A stretch of 64,000 nt of DNA from Actinomyces sp. ZJ308 (GCF_011752065.1 NZ_JAAIJY010000014.1:1-64000); one strand, 5' to 3'. Positions 36,999 to 46,206 are shown, counted from the first letter of the stretch. Notes: generated by a model not told the origin, from the letters alone. Program-made: numbers and translations.

Positions 36999-38005
36999 GT
37001 ACGGGTGACGAGCTCAGGGGCCAGGACCACGCTGCGGGCCCCGGTCCCGCTATCGGTCTCTTGCGCGTCGTCGGGACTGAGCCCCGCGCGCCGGCACAGC
37101 AGGTCCACCGCCCGCTCGCCCAGCAGGTCCTCGGGCTGGTCGACGCTGGTCAGCGAGAACTCCTCGCGCAGGGCCAGGTAGGTGTTGTCGTAGGAGGTCA
37201 GGGCGACGTCGTCGCCCAGGGTCCGGCGGCTCTCACGCAGCACGGGGACGGCGTCGATGGCCAGGACGTCGTTGTGGATGACCAGGCCGAGCGCCTCGGG
37301 GTGCTCGTTCAGGGCCGCCCGGGTGGCGGGGCCCGCGTCCTCACCGCAGTCGCGCACCTCGAAGTCCAGACCGGCCGCCTCGGCCGCCCGGGCGAGCGAG
37401 CGCTCGCGGTTGTGACGGGAGGCCTCGTCGGTCATGCGGGGGCCGATGTAGCAGATGGTGCGCATGCTCAAGGCCGCCAGGTGGTCGACGACGAGACGGG
37501 CGGCGGCCTCCTCATCGACCCGTACCGAGTCGACCCTCCCGCCGGGGCTGCGGCGTCCGATGACGCATACGGGCACCTCCTCACCGATGGCCAGCAGGTC
37601 CTCACCGGGCAGCCAGGGCGAGACGAAGACGATGCCTGCGACCCGCACTCCGAGCAGGCTCTCGATGGCCTGGTGCAGGACCTCCGGCTGGTCGGAGCCG
37701 ACCGTGACGAACAGGGTGAGTCCGCGCCGGGCGGTCGCCCGGCCCAGACAGGCCGCGATCTGCTCGAAGAAGGCGTTGCGCAGGTTGGGCAGGACCAGGC
37801 CGATGATGGTCGAGCGCTTCCGGGCGAGCGAGGAGGCCGAGACGTTGACCCGGTAGCCCAGGGAGGCCGCCACCTCCTGGATCCGTCTGCGAGTGTCCGC
37901 GGCCACCTTGGGCGAGCCGCTCAGGGCCAGCGAGACCAGGCTGCGCGAGACCCCGGCGGCGCGCGCGATGTCGCTCTGGGTGGCGGCGTGACCGTTGGTG
38001 CTCAC
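36980..38005 (-). CDS. LacI-family transcriptional regulator of module A
   Basis: A 341-residue repressor. The N-terminal helix-turn-helix and hinge are TQSDIARAAGVSRSLVSLALSGSPKVAADTRRRIQEVAASLGY, followed by a periplasmic-binding-protein-like sensor domain (STIIGLVLPNLRNAFFEQIAACLGRA, AGIVFVSPW, ALTSYDNTYLAL). GTG 38005 has GAGGA upstream. Its two probable operators (35203 and 39905) stand before the dehydrogenase-epimerase operon and the MFS porter that flank it. The inducer is probably the transported cyclitol or sugar. Confidence 0.9.
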   Translation of the reverse strand: MSTNGHAATQSDIARAAGVSRSLVSLALSGSPKVAADTRRRIQEVAASLGYRVNVSASSLARKRSTIIGLVLPNLRNAFFEQIAACLGRATARRGLTLFVTVGSDQPEVLHQAIESLLGVRVAGIVFVSPWLPGEDLLAIGEEVPVCVIGRRSPGGRVDSVRVDEEAAARLVVDHLAALSMRTICYIGPRMTDEASRHNRERSLARAAEAAGLDFEVRDCGEDAGPATRAALNEHPEALGLVIHNDVLAIDAVPVLRESRRTLGDDVALTSYDNTYLALREEFSLTSVDQPEDLLGERAVDLLCRRAGLSPDDAQETDSGTGARSVVLAPELVTRTSSLGR

Positions 38006-38115
38006 GGATGTCCTCGCAGTGTCTTCTGTCCGAGTGAATGCTTATGAGGACTCAGGCTACTCGGCTGAGTATGCCAAGAGCTCTCCCGGCGACCGGTCCG
38101 CGTGTTACGCACCCG

Positions 38116-38157
38116 CGTGCGGGGCTCCCGGCCGGCTCAGGCCGGGAGCCCCGCACG
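38116..38157 (-). terminator. terminator after the module A porter
   Basis: Perfect 18-bp stem (38116-38133 with 38140-38157), 6-base loop, between the MFS porter and the LacI gene on the same strand. Confidence 0.85.
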
Positions 38158-38196
38158 TCGTCGAGGGTCTGCAGCGTCACGAAGAGGGCCCGGGCA

Positions 38197-39837
38197 TCAG
38201 GCGTAACGCTGTTGGAACTCCTCCTCCAGCTCTTCCAAGGACTTGTCCTTGGTCTCTGGGACGGTGCGGATCATGTAGATGACCGCGATGACGTTGACGA
38301 CCGCGAAGATGAGATAGGTGATGACCGGCCCCAGGTGCTCCATCATCGGAGGGAAGACGAAAGTGATGATGGCGTTGACGACCCACAGACACAGAACGGC
38401 GAAGCCCATCGCAGCGCCTCGCATGCGCGAGGGGAAGAGCTCGGACATGATGACCCAGGTCCCCGGGGCGTTTCCTCCCTGCATGAAGAGCATGTAGACC
38501 ACGATGACGACGACCACCAGGTATGGCACGAGCGCGGGCATGGAGGCCATGACGTTGCCCTTGTCGTCGAGGTGGGGGTTGATGCCGAACAGGAAGACGG
38601 CGGTCATGACCCAGAGCATGACTGTCAGGCCGATCGTGCCGCCGATGAGCACCTTACGACGTGAGAACCGCAGCAGGAACCACAGTCCCAGAGAGGAGCC
38701 GATGACCGACGCGACGCCCGTGAGCACATTGAGGGTGATCGCAGCCTCGGTTCCGAATCCCGCGTTCTGGAGCACCTTGGGCGCGTAGTTCATCATCGTG
38801 TTGACGCCTGTGGTCTGGTTGAAGATCCCGACCAGCACCCCGATGATCAGCAGTTTTCTCGTCCAACGGGTGGCGAAACAGCGCAGCAGGCCCCAGTGCT
38901 CCTGACTCGCCTCCCGACGGTGGATCTCGATCATCTCGTCGATCTCTCCGGCGATGTCGTCGTCCTCCTTACGGACCCGCTTGAGCTCGGCGATGGCCTC
39001 AACGTAACGACGGTGGGTGGCGTGCCAGCGCGAGGACTCCGGCATCATGCGCATCCCCAGCCACAGGGCGATGGCGGGAATCGAGCACAGCACCAGCATC
39101 CAGCGCCAGGTCGCGCCGTTACCGCCGTCGACGGTCACGGCGTCGGACACCGATTTCAGGACATCCCAGCTGTAGGTCTGCCCGACCTCGACGGCGGTCC
39201 TGGCGCCGTTGATCGTGACGGTCGTCCCGGGATCGACGGAGGTGACGGTGGCGTCGGGGCCTCCGGTGATGCGAGCGATACCGGCGTTCATGGCGAAGGC
39301 CAGGAACTGGCCGGTGACGATCATGAGCTGGTCAATGCCCACGAGGGTTCCGCGGATCGACTTGGGTGCGGTCTCGGCGAGGTAGACCGGCACGGTGGCC
39401 GAGGCGCCGCCCACGGCCAGGCCGAGGATGAAGCGAGCCGGGTAGAGGATCCAGATATTGGGGGAGAAGGTGCAGGCGAGGGCGCCGACGAAGAAGACTC
39501 CGGCCAGAAGCAGGATGTTGTGGCGTCGTCCGTACTGGTCGGACAGGCGGCCACCGAAGAACGCACCGCAGGCGCAACCGAGCAGGAGGATGCCACCGAT
39601 CAACCCCTCCTCGAAGGAGTTGAGATGGAGGCCCCCGGCGGCGGTGGGCATGTACATGTAGGGCAGGGCGCCGGAGATGACGCCGGTGTCGTAGCCGAAG
39701 AGCAGGGAGCCGAGCGTGGCGATAAGTGCCACGAATCCGACGGAGCGGCGTTTTCCGGATGGAGGGGTGGCGGAGACAAGGGAGTCGATCTGCTCTCTGG
39801 GGAGGTCTGCAGGTGAGGTGGTGGGTGGTGAAGTCAT
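38197..39837 (-). CDS. MFS sugar porter (IolT-like), module A
   Basis: A 546-residue proton symporter of the sugar porter family with 12 helices. Signatures are GSLLFGYDTGVISGALPYMY in helix 1, GRRHNILLLAG between helices 2 and 3, the PVYLAETAP region, MPESSRWHATH after helix 6, the FNQTTGVNTMMNYAP sugar-binding motif in helix 7 and VPETKDKSLEELEEEF at the end. Between helices 5 and 6 it has an extra loop of about 60 residues (TGGPDATVTSVDPG and onward) absent from classical IolT. Operator site 2 lies 68 bp upstream. Substrate is probably a cyclitol or hexose. Confidence 0.9.
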   Translation of the reverse strand: MTSPPTTSPADLPREQIDSLVSATPPSGKRRSVGFVALIATLGSLLFGYDTGVISGALPYMYMPTAAGGLHLNSFEEGLIGGILLLGCACGAFFGGRLSDQYGRRHNILLLAGVFFVGALACTFSPNIWILYPARFILGLAVGGASATVPVYLAETAPKSIRGTLVGIDQLMIVTGQFLAFAMNAGIARITGGPDATVTSVDPGTTVTINGARTAVEVGQTYSWDVLKSVSDAVTVDGGNGATWRWMLVLCSIPAIALWLGMRMMPESSRWHATHRRYVEAIAELKRVRKEDDDIAGEIDEMIEIHRREASQEHWGLLRCFATRWTRKLLIIGVLVGIFNQTTGVNTMMNYAPKVLQNAGFGTEAAITLNVLTGVASVIGSSLGLWFLLRFSRRKVLIGGTIGLTVMLWVMTAVFLFGINPHLDDKGNVMASMPALVPYLVVVVIVVYMLFMQGGNAPGTWVIMSELFPSRMRGAAMGFAVLCLWVVNAIITFVFPPMMEHLGPVITYLIFAVVNVIAVIYMIRTVPETKDKSLEELEEEFQQRYA

Positions 39838-39904
39838 GACAGGTCCTTCTGATCGCGCCCGTCAGCGGTGACGGGCGGGTGGAGCGCGCGGCATTACGCA
39901 CTAC

Positions 39905-39924
39905 TAGTTCACGCGCGTGAACTA
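39905..39924. promoter_or_regulatory. LacI-type operator, site 2
   Basis: TAGTTCACGCGCGTGAACTA, a perfect 20-bp palindrome 68 bp upstream of the porter start; the inner 14 bases equal site 1 at 35203-35216. Confidence 0.8.
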
Positions 39925-40118
39925 TGTCCTGTCAATAGGTCTCATAAGGTCGGATCTTCTCCCGGGTCCATATTTTGTCGGTGAGGTTTATTCGCTGCGC
40001 TGGCTGAAAGGTCGTCGGGGCCGTACCTCGAAGGCTCGAACCGGAGAGCCATGGATACGGCACTGGGACAAGGGCTCGGCGGCCTCGGATCGCCAGGAAG
40101 CCCGCGTCACGTCGCCGG

Positions 40119-40242
40119 GGTGTCCACAGGAATGACATTGGGCTCCCGGCCCACAGATTCGATCCGGCGGATCGGCGCGATTCCAACGATCTTCCCGCCC
40201 CTCGTGCGCCGGGATCCTTCCAATGTCATTTCTGTGGACACC
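40119..40242. repeat. 124-bp element with 23-bp inverted terminal repeats
   Basis: Left arm 40119-40141 and right arm 40220-40242 (starting GGTGTCCACAG on each strand) are complementary at 22 of 23 positions and enclose 78 bp. No ORF of note inside. A MITE-like relic, an invertible segment or a long-hairpin RNA are all possible; a clear target-site duplication was not seen. Confidence 0.8.
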
Positions 40243-40379
40243 GAAGGACTGGCTCGCTCACCGCAGGCCGAGGAATACGGCAACCATGCAGCGGACACTC
40301 CAATGAGTAAGCCTTGGTGCCTTCGGGTGCCCCATCGGGGTCGGTCCTGGCTGATGCCGGCAGGCTCTCAGGCGACGAC

Positions 40380-40411
40380 GACGCTCCCGACCGGTGGCGG
40401 TCGGGAGCGTC
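40380..40411 (-). terminator. terminator after iolE
   Basis: Perfect 13-bp stem (40380-40392 with 40399-40411) downstream of the minus-strand iolE. Confidence 0.75.
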
Positions 40412-40474
40412 GGGGTGAGGCGTCAGCCGGTGGGGCCGGCCCGGAGGGGGAGGCCGGGGCGGCCCCGTGACGTC

Positions 40475-41401
40475 TCAGGCCTTGAAGAGCGTGCCCTCGA
40501 GGTAGGCGCGCGCCTTGCGGGCGTACTCCAGGGGGTTGGCGATGGCCGGGTCCTGCTCGGCCTCCACCAGGATCCAGTCGCGGTAGCCGTGGTCCACGAG
40601 GAACGTGTAGGGCACCGTGAAGTCGATCGTGCCGTCACCGGGGACGGTGAACATGCCCGCCAGGAAGGAGTCGAGGAAGGAGCGCTCGGCGGCCCGGGAC
40701 TCCTCCATCTTCTCGGGGCGCACGTCCTTGAAGTGGACGTGCTTGACGCGGTCGATGGTGGCCTCCAGCAGGCCCATGACGTCGCCGTCGCCCACGTAGG
40801 CGTGGCCGGTGTCGAACAGGAGGGAGACCTTGGCCGGGTCGGTCAGCTCCATGAGGCGGATGGTCTCGTCCTTGGTCTGGATGACCGTGCCCAGGTGGTG
40901 GTGGTAGACGAGCTCCAGGCCGTGGGCGTGGGCGACGTCGCCCAGACGGTTGAGCCCCTCGGCCAGGACGGGCCACTGCTCCTCGGTGAGCACCGGCTTG
41001 TTGGTGAAGATGCAGACGTCGCGGATGCCCTGGACCGAGCCGGTCTGCTCGGAGACGACGACGCGGGTGGCGCCCAGGTACTCCAGGTAGGCGCAGGTGG
41101 CCTCGAAGTCGGGGATGACGGCCTCGACGCCGTCGCGCAGGATGAAGGAGGAGTACCACTGGGCGACGATCTTGATGCCGCGGGCGTCGGCGGCGGCCTT
41201 GACCTCCTCCTTGGGCGGGAAGAAGCCGGCGCACTCGGTGCCGGCGAAGCCGGTGTCGGCCAGGTCGAGGAGCATGTCCTCAAGGGTGTTGAAGGCGCCG
41301 ACCTCGGGGATGTCGTCATTGCGCCAGGTGATCGGGTGCATGCCCCAGGAGATGCCGTGGGGGTCGGAGATTGCGGTTGCGGGGTCGAGCGAGAAGGACA
41401 T
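40475..41401 (-). CDS. iolE: myo-inosose-2 dehydratase IolE
   Basis: Second step of inositol breakdown: dehydrates scyllo-inosose to the diketone used by IolD. The 308-residue TIM barrel carries the typical IolE opening GMHPITWRNDDIPEVGAFNTL, then GFAGTECAGFFP, AQWYSSFILRDG, VYHHHLGTVIQ, LLFDTGHAYVGDGD, VKHVHFKDVRPE and ILVEAEQDPAIANPLEYA. ATG 41401 has GGAG five bases upstream. It has its own IolR-type box at 41606-41617 and an 11-bp repeat array between that box and the start, so it is probably transcribed apart from the porter upstream. Confidence 0.95.
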   Translation of the reverse strand: MSFSLDPATAISDPHGISWGMHPITWRNDDIPEVGAFNTLEDMLLDLADTGFAGTECAGFFPPKEEVKAAADARGIKIVAQWYSSFILRDGVEAVIPDFEATCAYLEYLGATRVVVSEQTGSVQGIRDVCIFTNKPVLTEEQWPVLAEGLNRLGDVAHAHGLELVYHHHLGTVIQTKDETIRLMELTDPAKVSLLFDTGHAYVGDGDVMGLLEATIDRVKHVHFKDVRPEKMEESRAAERSFLDSFLAGMFTVPGDGTIDFTVPYTFLVDHGYRDWILVEAEQDPAIANPLEYARKARAYLEGTLFKA

Positions 41402-41433
41402 CGTTGCTCCGTGTCTAGCTGGTGTGGTGGTGG

Positions 41434-41488
41434 TCAGTAAGTTGGTGCTGAGTCGGTGCTGGGTCAGTGCTGAATCAGTGGTGAGTCG
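41434..41488. repeat. 11-bp tandem repeat array upstream of iolE
   Basis: Four consecutive 11-bp units (41445, 41456, 41467, 41478; consensus GTGSTGARTCR) plus a degenerate fifth at 41434. On the minus strand the unit reads YGAYTCASCAC, the same motif as the array at 59113-59167. Confidence 0.9.
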
Positions 41489-41605
41489 TGAGCCGGTGGC
41501 TGGTGCGCCGTCGGCTCCTTGGCCGTGGACGGGGCGCTCCCGGAAGGCGGGTGCCGGCGTCGGTGCCGGGCGGTGGGCCCGTACGACGAACCTAGCAACA
41601 GGACT

Positions 41606-41617
41606 TTGTCCTGACAA
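41606..41617. promoter_or_regulatory. IolR-type operator of iolE
   Basis: TTGTCCTGACAA, 205 bp upstream of the iolE start. Contains TGTCCTGACA, which fits the C. glutamicum GntR-type IolR motif KGWCHTRACA (recalled from literature) at all ten positions. Confidence 0.7.
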
Positions 41618-41661
41618 GCCTCTGAGGTGTCCTCCCGGGAGCGCGCGTCCCCGGGGTGGTG

Positions 41662-43317
41662 TCAGGAGTAGAGCCTCTCCATCTCGACCTCGATCTCCTC
41701 CAGGGACTTGTCCTTGGTCTCCGGCATGATCCTGAACAGCACGACGGCGACGACCAGGTTGAGCACGCCGTAGATGGTGTAGGTGATGCCGCCGCCCAGG
41801 GTCTCCATCATGGGCGGGAAGGTCCAGGTGATGATCGCGTTGGCGGTCCACATGCAGAAGATCGCGGTGCCGTTCATGATGCCGCGGACGTTGGCCGGGA
41901 AGATCTCGCCCATCATCGTCCATACGATCGTGCCGTTGGAGGACTGCACGATGAGCATGAAGACGGCCATGAGGCCCAGGATGAGGTAGGCGGCCCAGGC
42001 GGGCGGGGTGGTGTGGTTGGCCATGTGCGGGGCGATGAAGAACTGGAAGGTCGCGGCGATCCCCAGGAGGGTGATGCCCACGCCGATGACATCGCCGATG
42101 AGGACCTGGCGACGGCGGAACTTCAGGATGAGCCAGATGCCGATGGCCGAGCCGATCACCGACATGACGCCGTTGGCCACCTGGGCGGTGATGGAGGCCG
42201 AGGTGGACATGCCGGCGTACTCCAGGACCTTCGGAGCGTAGTACATGACGGTGTTGACGCCGGTGGTCTGGTTGATGACGGCCAGGAAGATGCCGACCAG
42301 CAGCAGCTTACGCAGCCAGGGCGTGGCCATGACGTGACTGAGGCCCTTGCGCTGGGACTCCTCCTCCTTCTCGTGTTGGCGGGCCTCGACCATCTCCATG
42401 ATCTCGTCCTCGATGGGGCCGTCCTTCTCCGGCACGCGCACGCGCTTGAGGGACCCGATGGCGTCGTAGAGGCGCTCCTTGGCCAGGTACCAGCGCGAGG
42501 ACTCGGGCATGAGGCGAATGCCGATCCACAGGGCCACGGCCGGGATGGAGCACAGGACGAGCATGTAGCGCCAGGCCTCGCCGTTACCGGCGCTGATGCT
42601 CAGCTGGTCGAGGAAGGCGTGGTACTCGGCTCCACTCATGGGGCCGCCCTTGGAGGCCTGCAGCTTGGTGATCTCGTCGAAGACGTAGGTGCCCGGGGAG
42701 AAGCGCCCGCTGGGGTCGTTGGCGATGGTGATCTTCGGGCCGCCCTGCATGGAGTTGATGATGGCGTTCATCGAGAAGGCGAGCAGCTGACCGGTGACGA
42801 TCATGAGCTGGTCGATGGCCACGATGGAGCCGCGGATGCGCTTGGGCGCCGTCTCCGCCAGGTAGACGGGGACGGTCGCGGAGGCGGCGCCAACGGCGAA
42901 GCCCAGGACGACGCGGAAGGGGTACATGACCCACACGTTGGGGGCGACGGTGGTTCCGATCGCGCCGATGAAGAACAGGGCGGCCAGGACCGTGATGTTG
43001 TGGCGCCGGCCCCAGCGGTCCGACATGAGACCGCCGAGCAGGGCGCCCAGGGCCGCCCCGACCAGGAGGGTGCCGCCGATGGCGCCCTCCTCGAAGGAGG
43101 TCAGCTGGAGCCCTTTGGCGGCGAAGGGCATGTACATGTACGGCAGGGCGCCGGAGATGACGCCGGTGTCGTAGCCGAAGAGCAGTGAGCCGAGCGTGGC
43201 GACGGCCGCGATGGCGACGACACCGCGGTGCTTGCCCGAGGCCGGGGTCTTGGCCACCGCCTTGTTGAGCTCTTCCCTGGTCAGTCCGCGCAGGGACGTC
43301 GTGACTCCCTGTGACAT
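41662..43317 (-). CDS. MFS inositol/sugar porter (IolT-like), module B copy 1
   Basis: A 551-residue sugar porter with GSLLFGYDTGVISGALPYMY, GRRHNITVLAALF, PVYLAETAP, LMPESSRWYLAKE, NQTTGVNTVMYYAP and MPETKDKSLEEIEVEM. The helix 5-6 loop is enlarged by about 65 residues (QGGPKITIANDPSGRF and onward). ATG 43317 has AGGAG eight bases upstream. It follows a Gfo/Idh dehydrogenase gene by 96 bases on the same strand and probably shares the IolR-type box at 44720. Proton-coupled myo-inositol (or isomer) import is the likely role. Confidence 0.9.
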   Translation of the reverse strand: MSQGVTTSLRGLTREELNKAVAKTPASGKHRGVVAIAAVATLGSLLFGYDTGVISGALPYMYMPFAAKGLQLTSFEEGAIGGTLLVGAALGALLGGLMSDRWGRRHNITVLAALFFIGAIGTTVAPNVWVMYPFRVVLGFAVGAASATVPVYLAETAPKRIRGSIVAIDQLMIVTGQLLAFSMNAIINSMQGGPKITIANDPSGRFSPGTYVFDEITKLQASKGGPMSGAEYHAFLDQLSISAGNGEAWRYMLVLCSIPAVALWIGIRLMPESSRWYLAKERLYDAIGSLKRVRVPEKDGPIEDEIMEMVEARQHEKEEESQRKGLSHVMATPWLRKLLLVGIFLAVINQTTGVNTVMYYAPKVLEYAGMSTSASITAQVANGVMSVIGSAIGIWLILKFRRRQVLIGDVIGVGITLLGIAATFQFFIAPHMANHTTPPAWAAYLILGLMAVFMLIVQSSNGTIVWTMMGEIFPANVRGIMNGTAIFCMWTANAIITWTFPPMMETLGGGITYTIYGVLNLVVAVVLFRIMPETKDKSLEEIEVEMERLYS

Positions 43318-43413
43318 AGGGGGTCTCCTCTCAGGTCTGCGGCGACGGTGCCGCAGGGTTGTGGTGATTGATGATGATGTGTTGATGTACGGGGAGGCCT
43401 GGACGGGCCGGTC

Positions 43414-44610
43414 TCAGGCGTCGAAGGTGGTCTTGCCCTCGACGCGGGGCACCTCGTGCCACTGGCCGTCGGCGGCCGAGGCGACGACGGCCTCGTCGAC
43501 CTCCGCGGCGCACCAGGCGTCTGCGGCCGAGGGTGCGATCTGCTCGCCGCTGATGATCGACTCGATGAACTGCGCGGCCTCGATGGCCTTCATGTCGTCG
43601 AAGCCCATGGAGGTGCCGATGGCCGGCTGGAAGCGCTGCCACTGACCCCACTGGGGCCCGGCCATGGCGCGGGTGTAGCCGTGGGAGGCGCCGCCGTCGA
43701 GCACGGGGCAGATCTGAAGCTCGTTGAGGCGCTCGAAGTTCCAGCGGGCCGAGCCCTTCGTGCCGTAGACCTCGACGACGTACTCGGCGCGCGGTCCCAC
43801 GCTGACGCGGGAGGACTCCATGGTTCCCACGGTGCCGTCCTCGAAGCGCACCAGCATGGAGACGTAGTCCTCGTTCTCCACCGGGCCCACCTCGTCACCG
43901 ATCTCGAAGCCGGAGTGGCCGATACCCATCTTGGTGGGGATGGGGCGCTCGGTGATGAAGGTGTCGGTGACGGCGGTGACCGAGGCGATGCGCCCCACGA
44001 TGTACTGGGCCAGGTCCGCTCCGTGGCTCATGAGGTCGGGCACGACGCCGGCCCCGGCCTTCTCCTTCGAGGCCCGCCAGGTCAGGGGGCCCAGGGGGGA
44101 GGAGTTGTAGTCGGCGATGAACCAGACGCGCACGTTGGTGATACGGCCGAGATCGCCCCCGCGCACCAGGGAGCGCAGGTACTCGATCGCCGGGGTGTGG
44201 CGGTAGTTGAAGCCGACGGCGGTGACCAGCCCCGCCTTCTCGGCGGCCTGGGCGATCTCGCGGGACTGCTCGGCGCTGACCCCCATGGGCTTCTCGATCC
44301 AGAAGGGCTTGCCGGCCTCGATAGCGGCCAGGGCCATCTCGTGGTGCAGGAAGTTGGGGGCGCAGATGGAGACGGCCTCCACCTCGGGGTCGGCCAGCAG
44401 CTCGTGGTAGTCGGCGTAGGCGCGCTCGAAGCCCAGGTTGTCCACCGCCTCCCGTCGTACCTCGTCCACGGGATCGGCGGCTGCGACCAGGCGCGGAACC
44501 ACTCCCAGCTCGGGGAAGCGCTCGGCGATGGCACGGTAGCTGCGGGAGTGGAGTCGTCCCATCCATCCCAGGGAGATCACTCCGATGCCCAGTATTCTCT
44601 TATCAGTCAT
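43414..44610 (-). CDS. Gfo/Idh/MocA-family dehydrogenase, probable inositol dehydrogenase paralogue
   Basis: A 398-residue oxidoreductase: Rossmann start LGIGVISLGWMGRLHSRSYRAI, catalytic lysine motif WIEKPMGVSAEQS, VTAVGFNYRHTPAIEYLRSL and substrate motif PDLMSHGADLAQYIVG. It resembles the IolG-related oxidoreductases that accompany corynebacterial inositol clusters and act on isomers such as scyllo- or chiro-inositol; the isomer is not known here. ATG 44610 follows AAAGGA. First gene of a two-gene operon with the porter, under its own IolR-type box. Confidence 0.88.
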   Translation of the reverse strand: MTDKRILGIGVISLGWMGRLHSRSYRAIAERFPELGVVPRLVAAADPVDEVRREAVDNLGFERAYADYHELLADPEVEAVSICAPNFLHHEMALAAIEAGKPFWIEKPMGVSAEQSREIAQAAEKAGLVTAVGFNYRHTPAIEYLRSLVRGGDLGRITNVRVWFIADYNSSPLGPLTWRASKEKAGAGVVPDLMSHGADLAQYIVGRIASVTAVTDTFITERPIPTKMGIGHSGFEIGDEVGPVENEDYVSMLVRFEDGTVGTMESSRVSVGPRAEYVVEVYGTKGSARWNFERLNELQICPVLDGGASHGYTRAMAGPQWGQWQRFQPAIGTSMGFDDMKAIEAAQFIESIISGEQIAPSAADAWCAAEVDEAVVASAADGQWHEVPRVEGKTTFDA

Positions 44611-45009
44611 AACGGTCCTTTCCGACAACACTGTCGGCTGCTGCGTGTGTGGAGGTGCGTCCGGAAGACCCGGGAGACACCCGTCGTTAATGACGTCACA
44701 GGAAGGTATCAGACCATCTTTGTCCTGACAAGATGAAAGATGGATGAGAATCTCGCCGGTGCGACCCGGCAGGCGGGTGAGGGACGTTCGGGTGCCCGTG
44801 ATCCGCGTGCTGGCGCGGTGCACCGGCTGCTCGATCGTGTAGCAGGCGCGGTCGACAGGTGGATTAATGCAGGCCTATGAGTGGTCACCTACCTGCTGAA
44901 ACGGCGTCGTCGGATAAGATGGGACGGTCGGTGCCCGACGGTGGGTGCCGTCTCCCGCGGCACGCGCGGGATCGGTGGGCACAACGGTGTGGGAAGGGAG
45001 GCGTCTGCG
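44611..45009. other. divergent intergenic region, dehydrogenase / lacI
   Basis: About 400 bases with the IolR-type operator at 44720-44731. No other clear site or gene; the promoter of the plus-strand LacI gene could not be placed with confidence. Confidence 0.6.
44715..44735. promoter_or_regulatory. IolR-type operator of the dehydrogenase-porter operon
   Basis: Core TTGTCCTGACAA at 44720-44731, flanked by CATCT and GATG, which lengthen the palindrome. It lies about 110 bp before the dehydrogenase start. Confidence 0.75.
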
Positions 45010-46065
45010 ATGCAAGGACCTCGAGGACGCGGCGGCCGCGTCACGATCAGGACCGTGGCCGAGCACGCCGGCCGCTCCATCTCCACCGTCTCGGCAGCGC
45101 TCAACGGCTCCGACGGCGTCGCTGAGATGACCCGCGAGGAGATCCTGCGGATCGCCGCCGAGCTCGGCTACCAGGCCGATCCGCGAGCCCAGTTCCTGCG
45201 TCGCAGCCACACCGGCCTCATCGGTGCCAGCTTCGCCATCGGACAGGCCTACCAGGGACTCATCGTGGACGGGCTCTACCAGGCGGCCTCCGCCCTGGGG
45301 CACGGCCTGGTCCTGGCCACCTCCACCCCGCACCGGGACGTGGCCGACGGACTGCGCGCCCTGCTGCTGGAGCGCTGCGAGGGCATCGTCCTCATCGACC
45401 CCGACATCCCGGTGGACGCCCTGGTCCGCATCGTTGACCGCACTCCGGCGGTCCTCATCGGTACCGGCACCGAGCTGAGCGACGTCGACGAGATCCACTC
45501 CCGCGACGACGTCGGCATCCAGCTGCTCGTCGACCACCTCGCCGACACCGGGCGGCGTCGCATCACCCATGTCGACGGCGGGCGAGAGACCGCTGCGAAG
45601 CGGCGGGTGGCGAGGTTCGTCCACGCCATGGAGCGGCGCGGCCTGGCGGACGGTGCGCGCGTCGTGCCCGGAGGGGGCGACGAGGACAGCGGGGCCAGGG
45701 CGGTGCGCCATCTCATCGAGGCCGGCGAGCTGCCCGAGGCGCTGCTGTGCTTCAACGACCACTGCGCCGTCGGTGCCCTCATGGAGCTGCGCCGCCAGGG
45801 CGTGCGGGTGCCGCAGGACGTGGCCGTCACCGGTTACGACGGCATCCCGGTGACGGCGGCCTCGGCCTTCTCCCTGACCACGGTGCGCCAGGACGCCGGC
45901 CTCATCGCCGAGGTGGCGGTGCGAGCGCTGCTGGCCCGGATGCACCCGGACCAGGACGGCCAGATCCCGGAGGAGGTCGCCGGTGAGGACCGGCGCCTGG
46001 GCGGCCACCTCTACCGGGTGGTGCCCGACCTGCTCGTCCGCGACACGACGGCGCGTGCCGCGTGA
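45010..46065 (+). CDS. LacI-family transcriptional regulator, module B
   Basis: A 351-residue regulator with a helix-turn-helix (VTIRTVAEHAGRSISTVSAALNGSDGVAEMTREEILRIAAELGY) and a sensor domain (HTGLIGASFAIGQAYQGLIVDGLYQAA, GIVLIDPDIPVDAL, AVTGYDGIPVTAA). ATG 45010 has GGGAGG about nine bases upstream; the longer frame to 44881 is not supported. It stands between an inositol dehydrogenase and an aldose epimerase. Its operator was not found; the TTCACGCGCGTGAA palindrome does not occur near it. Confidence 0.88.
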   Translation: MQGPRGRGGRVTIRTVAEHAGRSISTVSAALNGSDGVAEMTREEILRIAAELGYQADPRAQFLRRSHTGLIGASFAIGQAYQGLIVDGLYQAASALGHGLVLATSTPHRDVADGLRALLLERCEGIVLIDPDIPVDALVRIVDRTPAVLIGTGTELSDVDEIHSRDDVGIQLLVDHLADTGRRRITHVDGGRETAAKRRVARFVHAMERRGLADGARVVPGGGDEDSGARAVRHLIEAGELPEALLCFNDHCAVGALMELRRQGVRVPQDVAVTGYDGIPVTAASAFSLTTVRQDAGLIAEVAVRALLARMHPDQDGQIPEEVAGEDRRLGGHLYRVVPDLLVRDTTARAA

Positions 46066-46206
46066 GCCGCAACCATCGAGACCGTCGGCACCGGATCTGG
46101 GCCGATACGGCCTACGGTGCCGACGGTTGTGATACCACATGAGATGCCAACCGAGATATCAACACTGAGGGGCACAGGCCCGCCCCCGAACACTGGGACA
46201 GGAACC

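Larger units (their letters stand above)
39838..40474. other. 640-base gap between modules A and B
   Basis: No supported gene. It contains the LacI-type operator (39905-39924), a 124-bp element with 23-bp inverted ends (40119-40242) and the terminator of iolE (40380-40411). Short open frames crossing it lack ribosome sites and family similarity. Confidence 0.65.

Noticed and set aside
40051-40470. 139-codon plus-strand frame in the gap between the modules
   Set aside because: It reads through the inverted-repeat element and the iolE terminator, lacks a ribosome site and has no recognisable domain.
41434-41488. CRISPR-like array
   Set aside because: Units are only 11 bp with no unique spacers and no cas genes nearby; they are plain tandem repeats.
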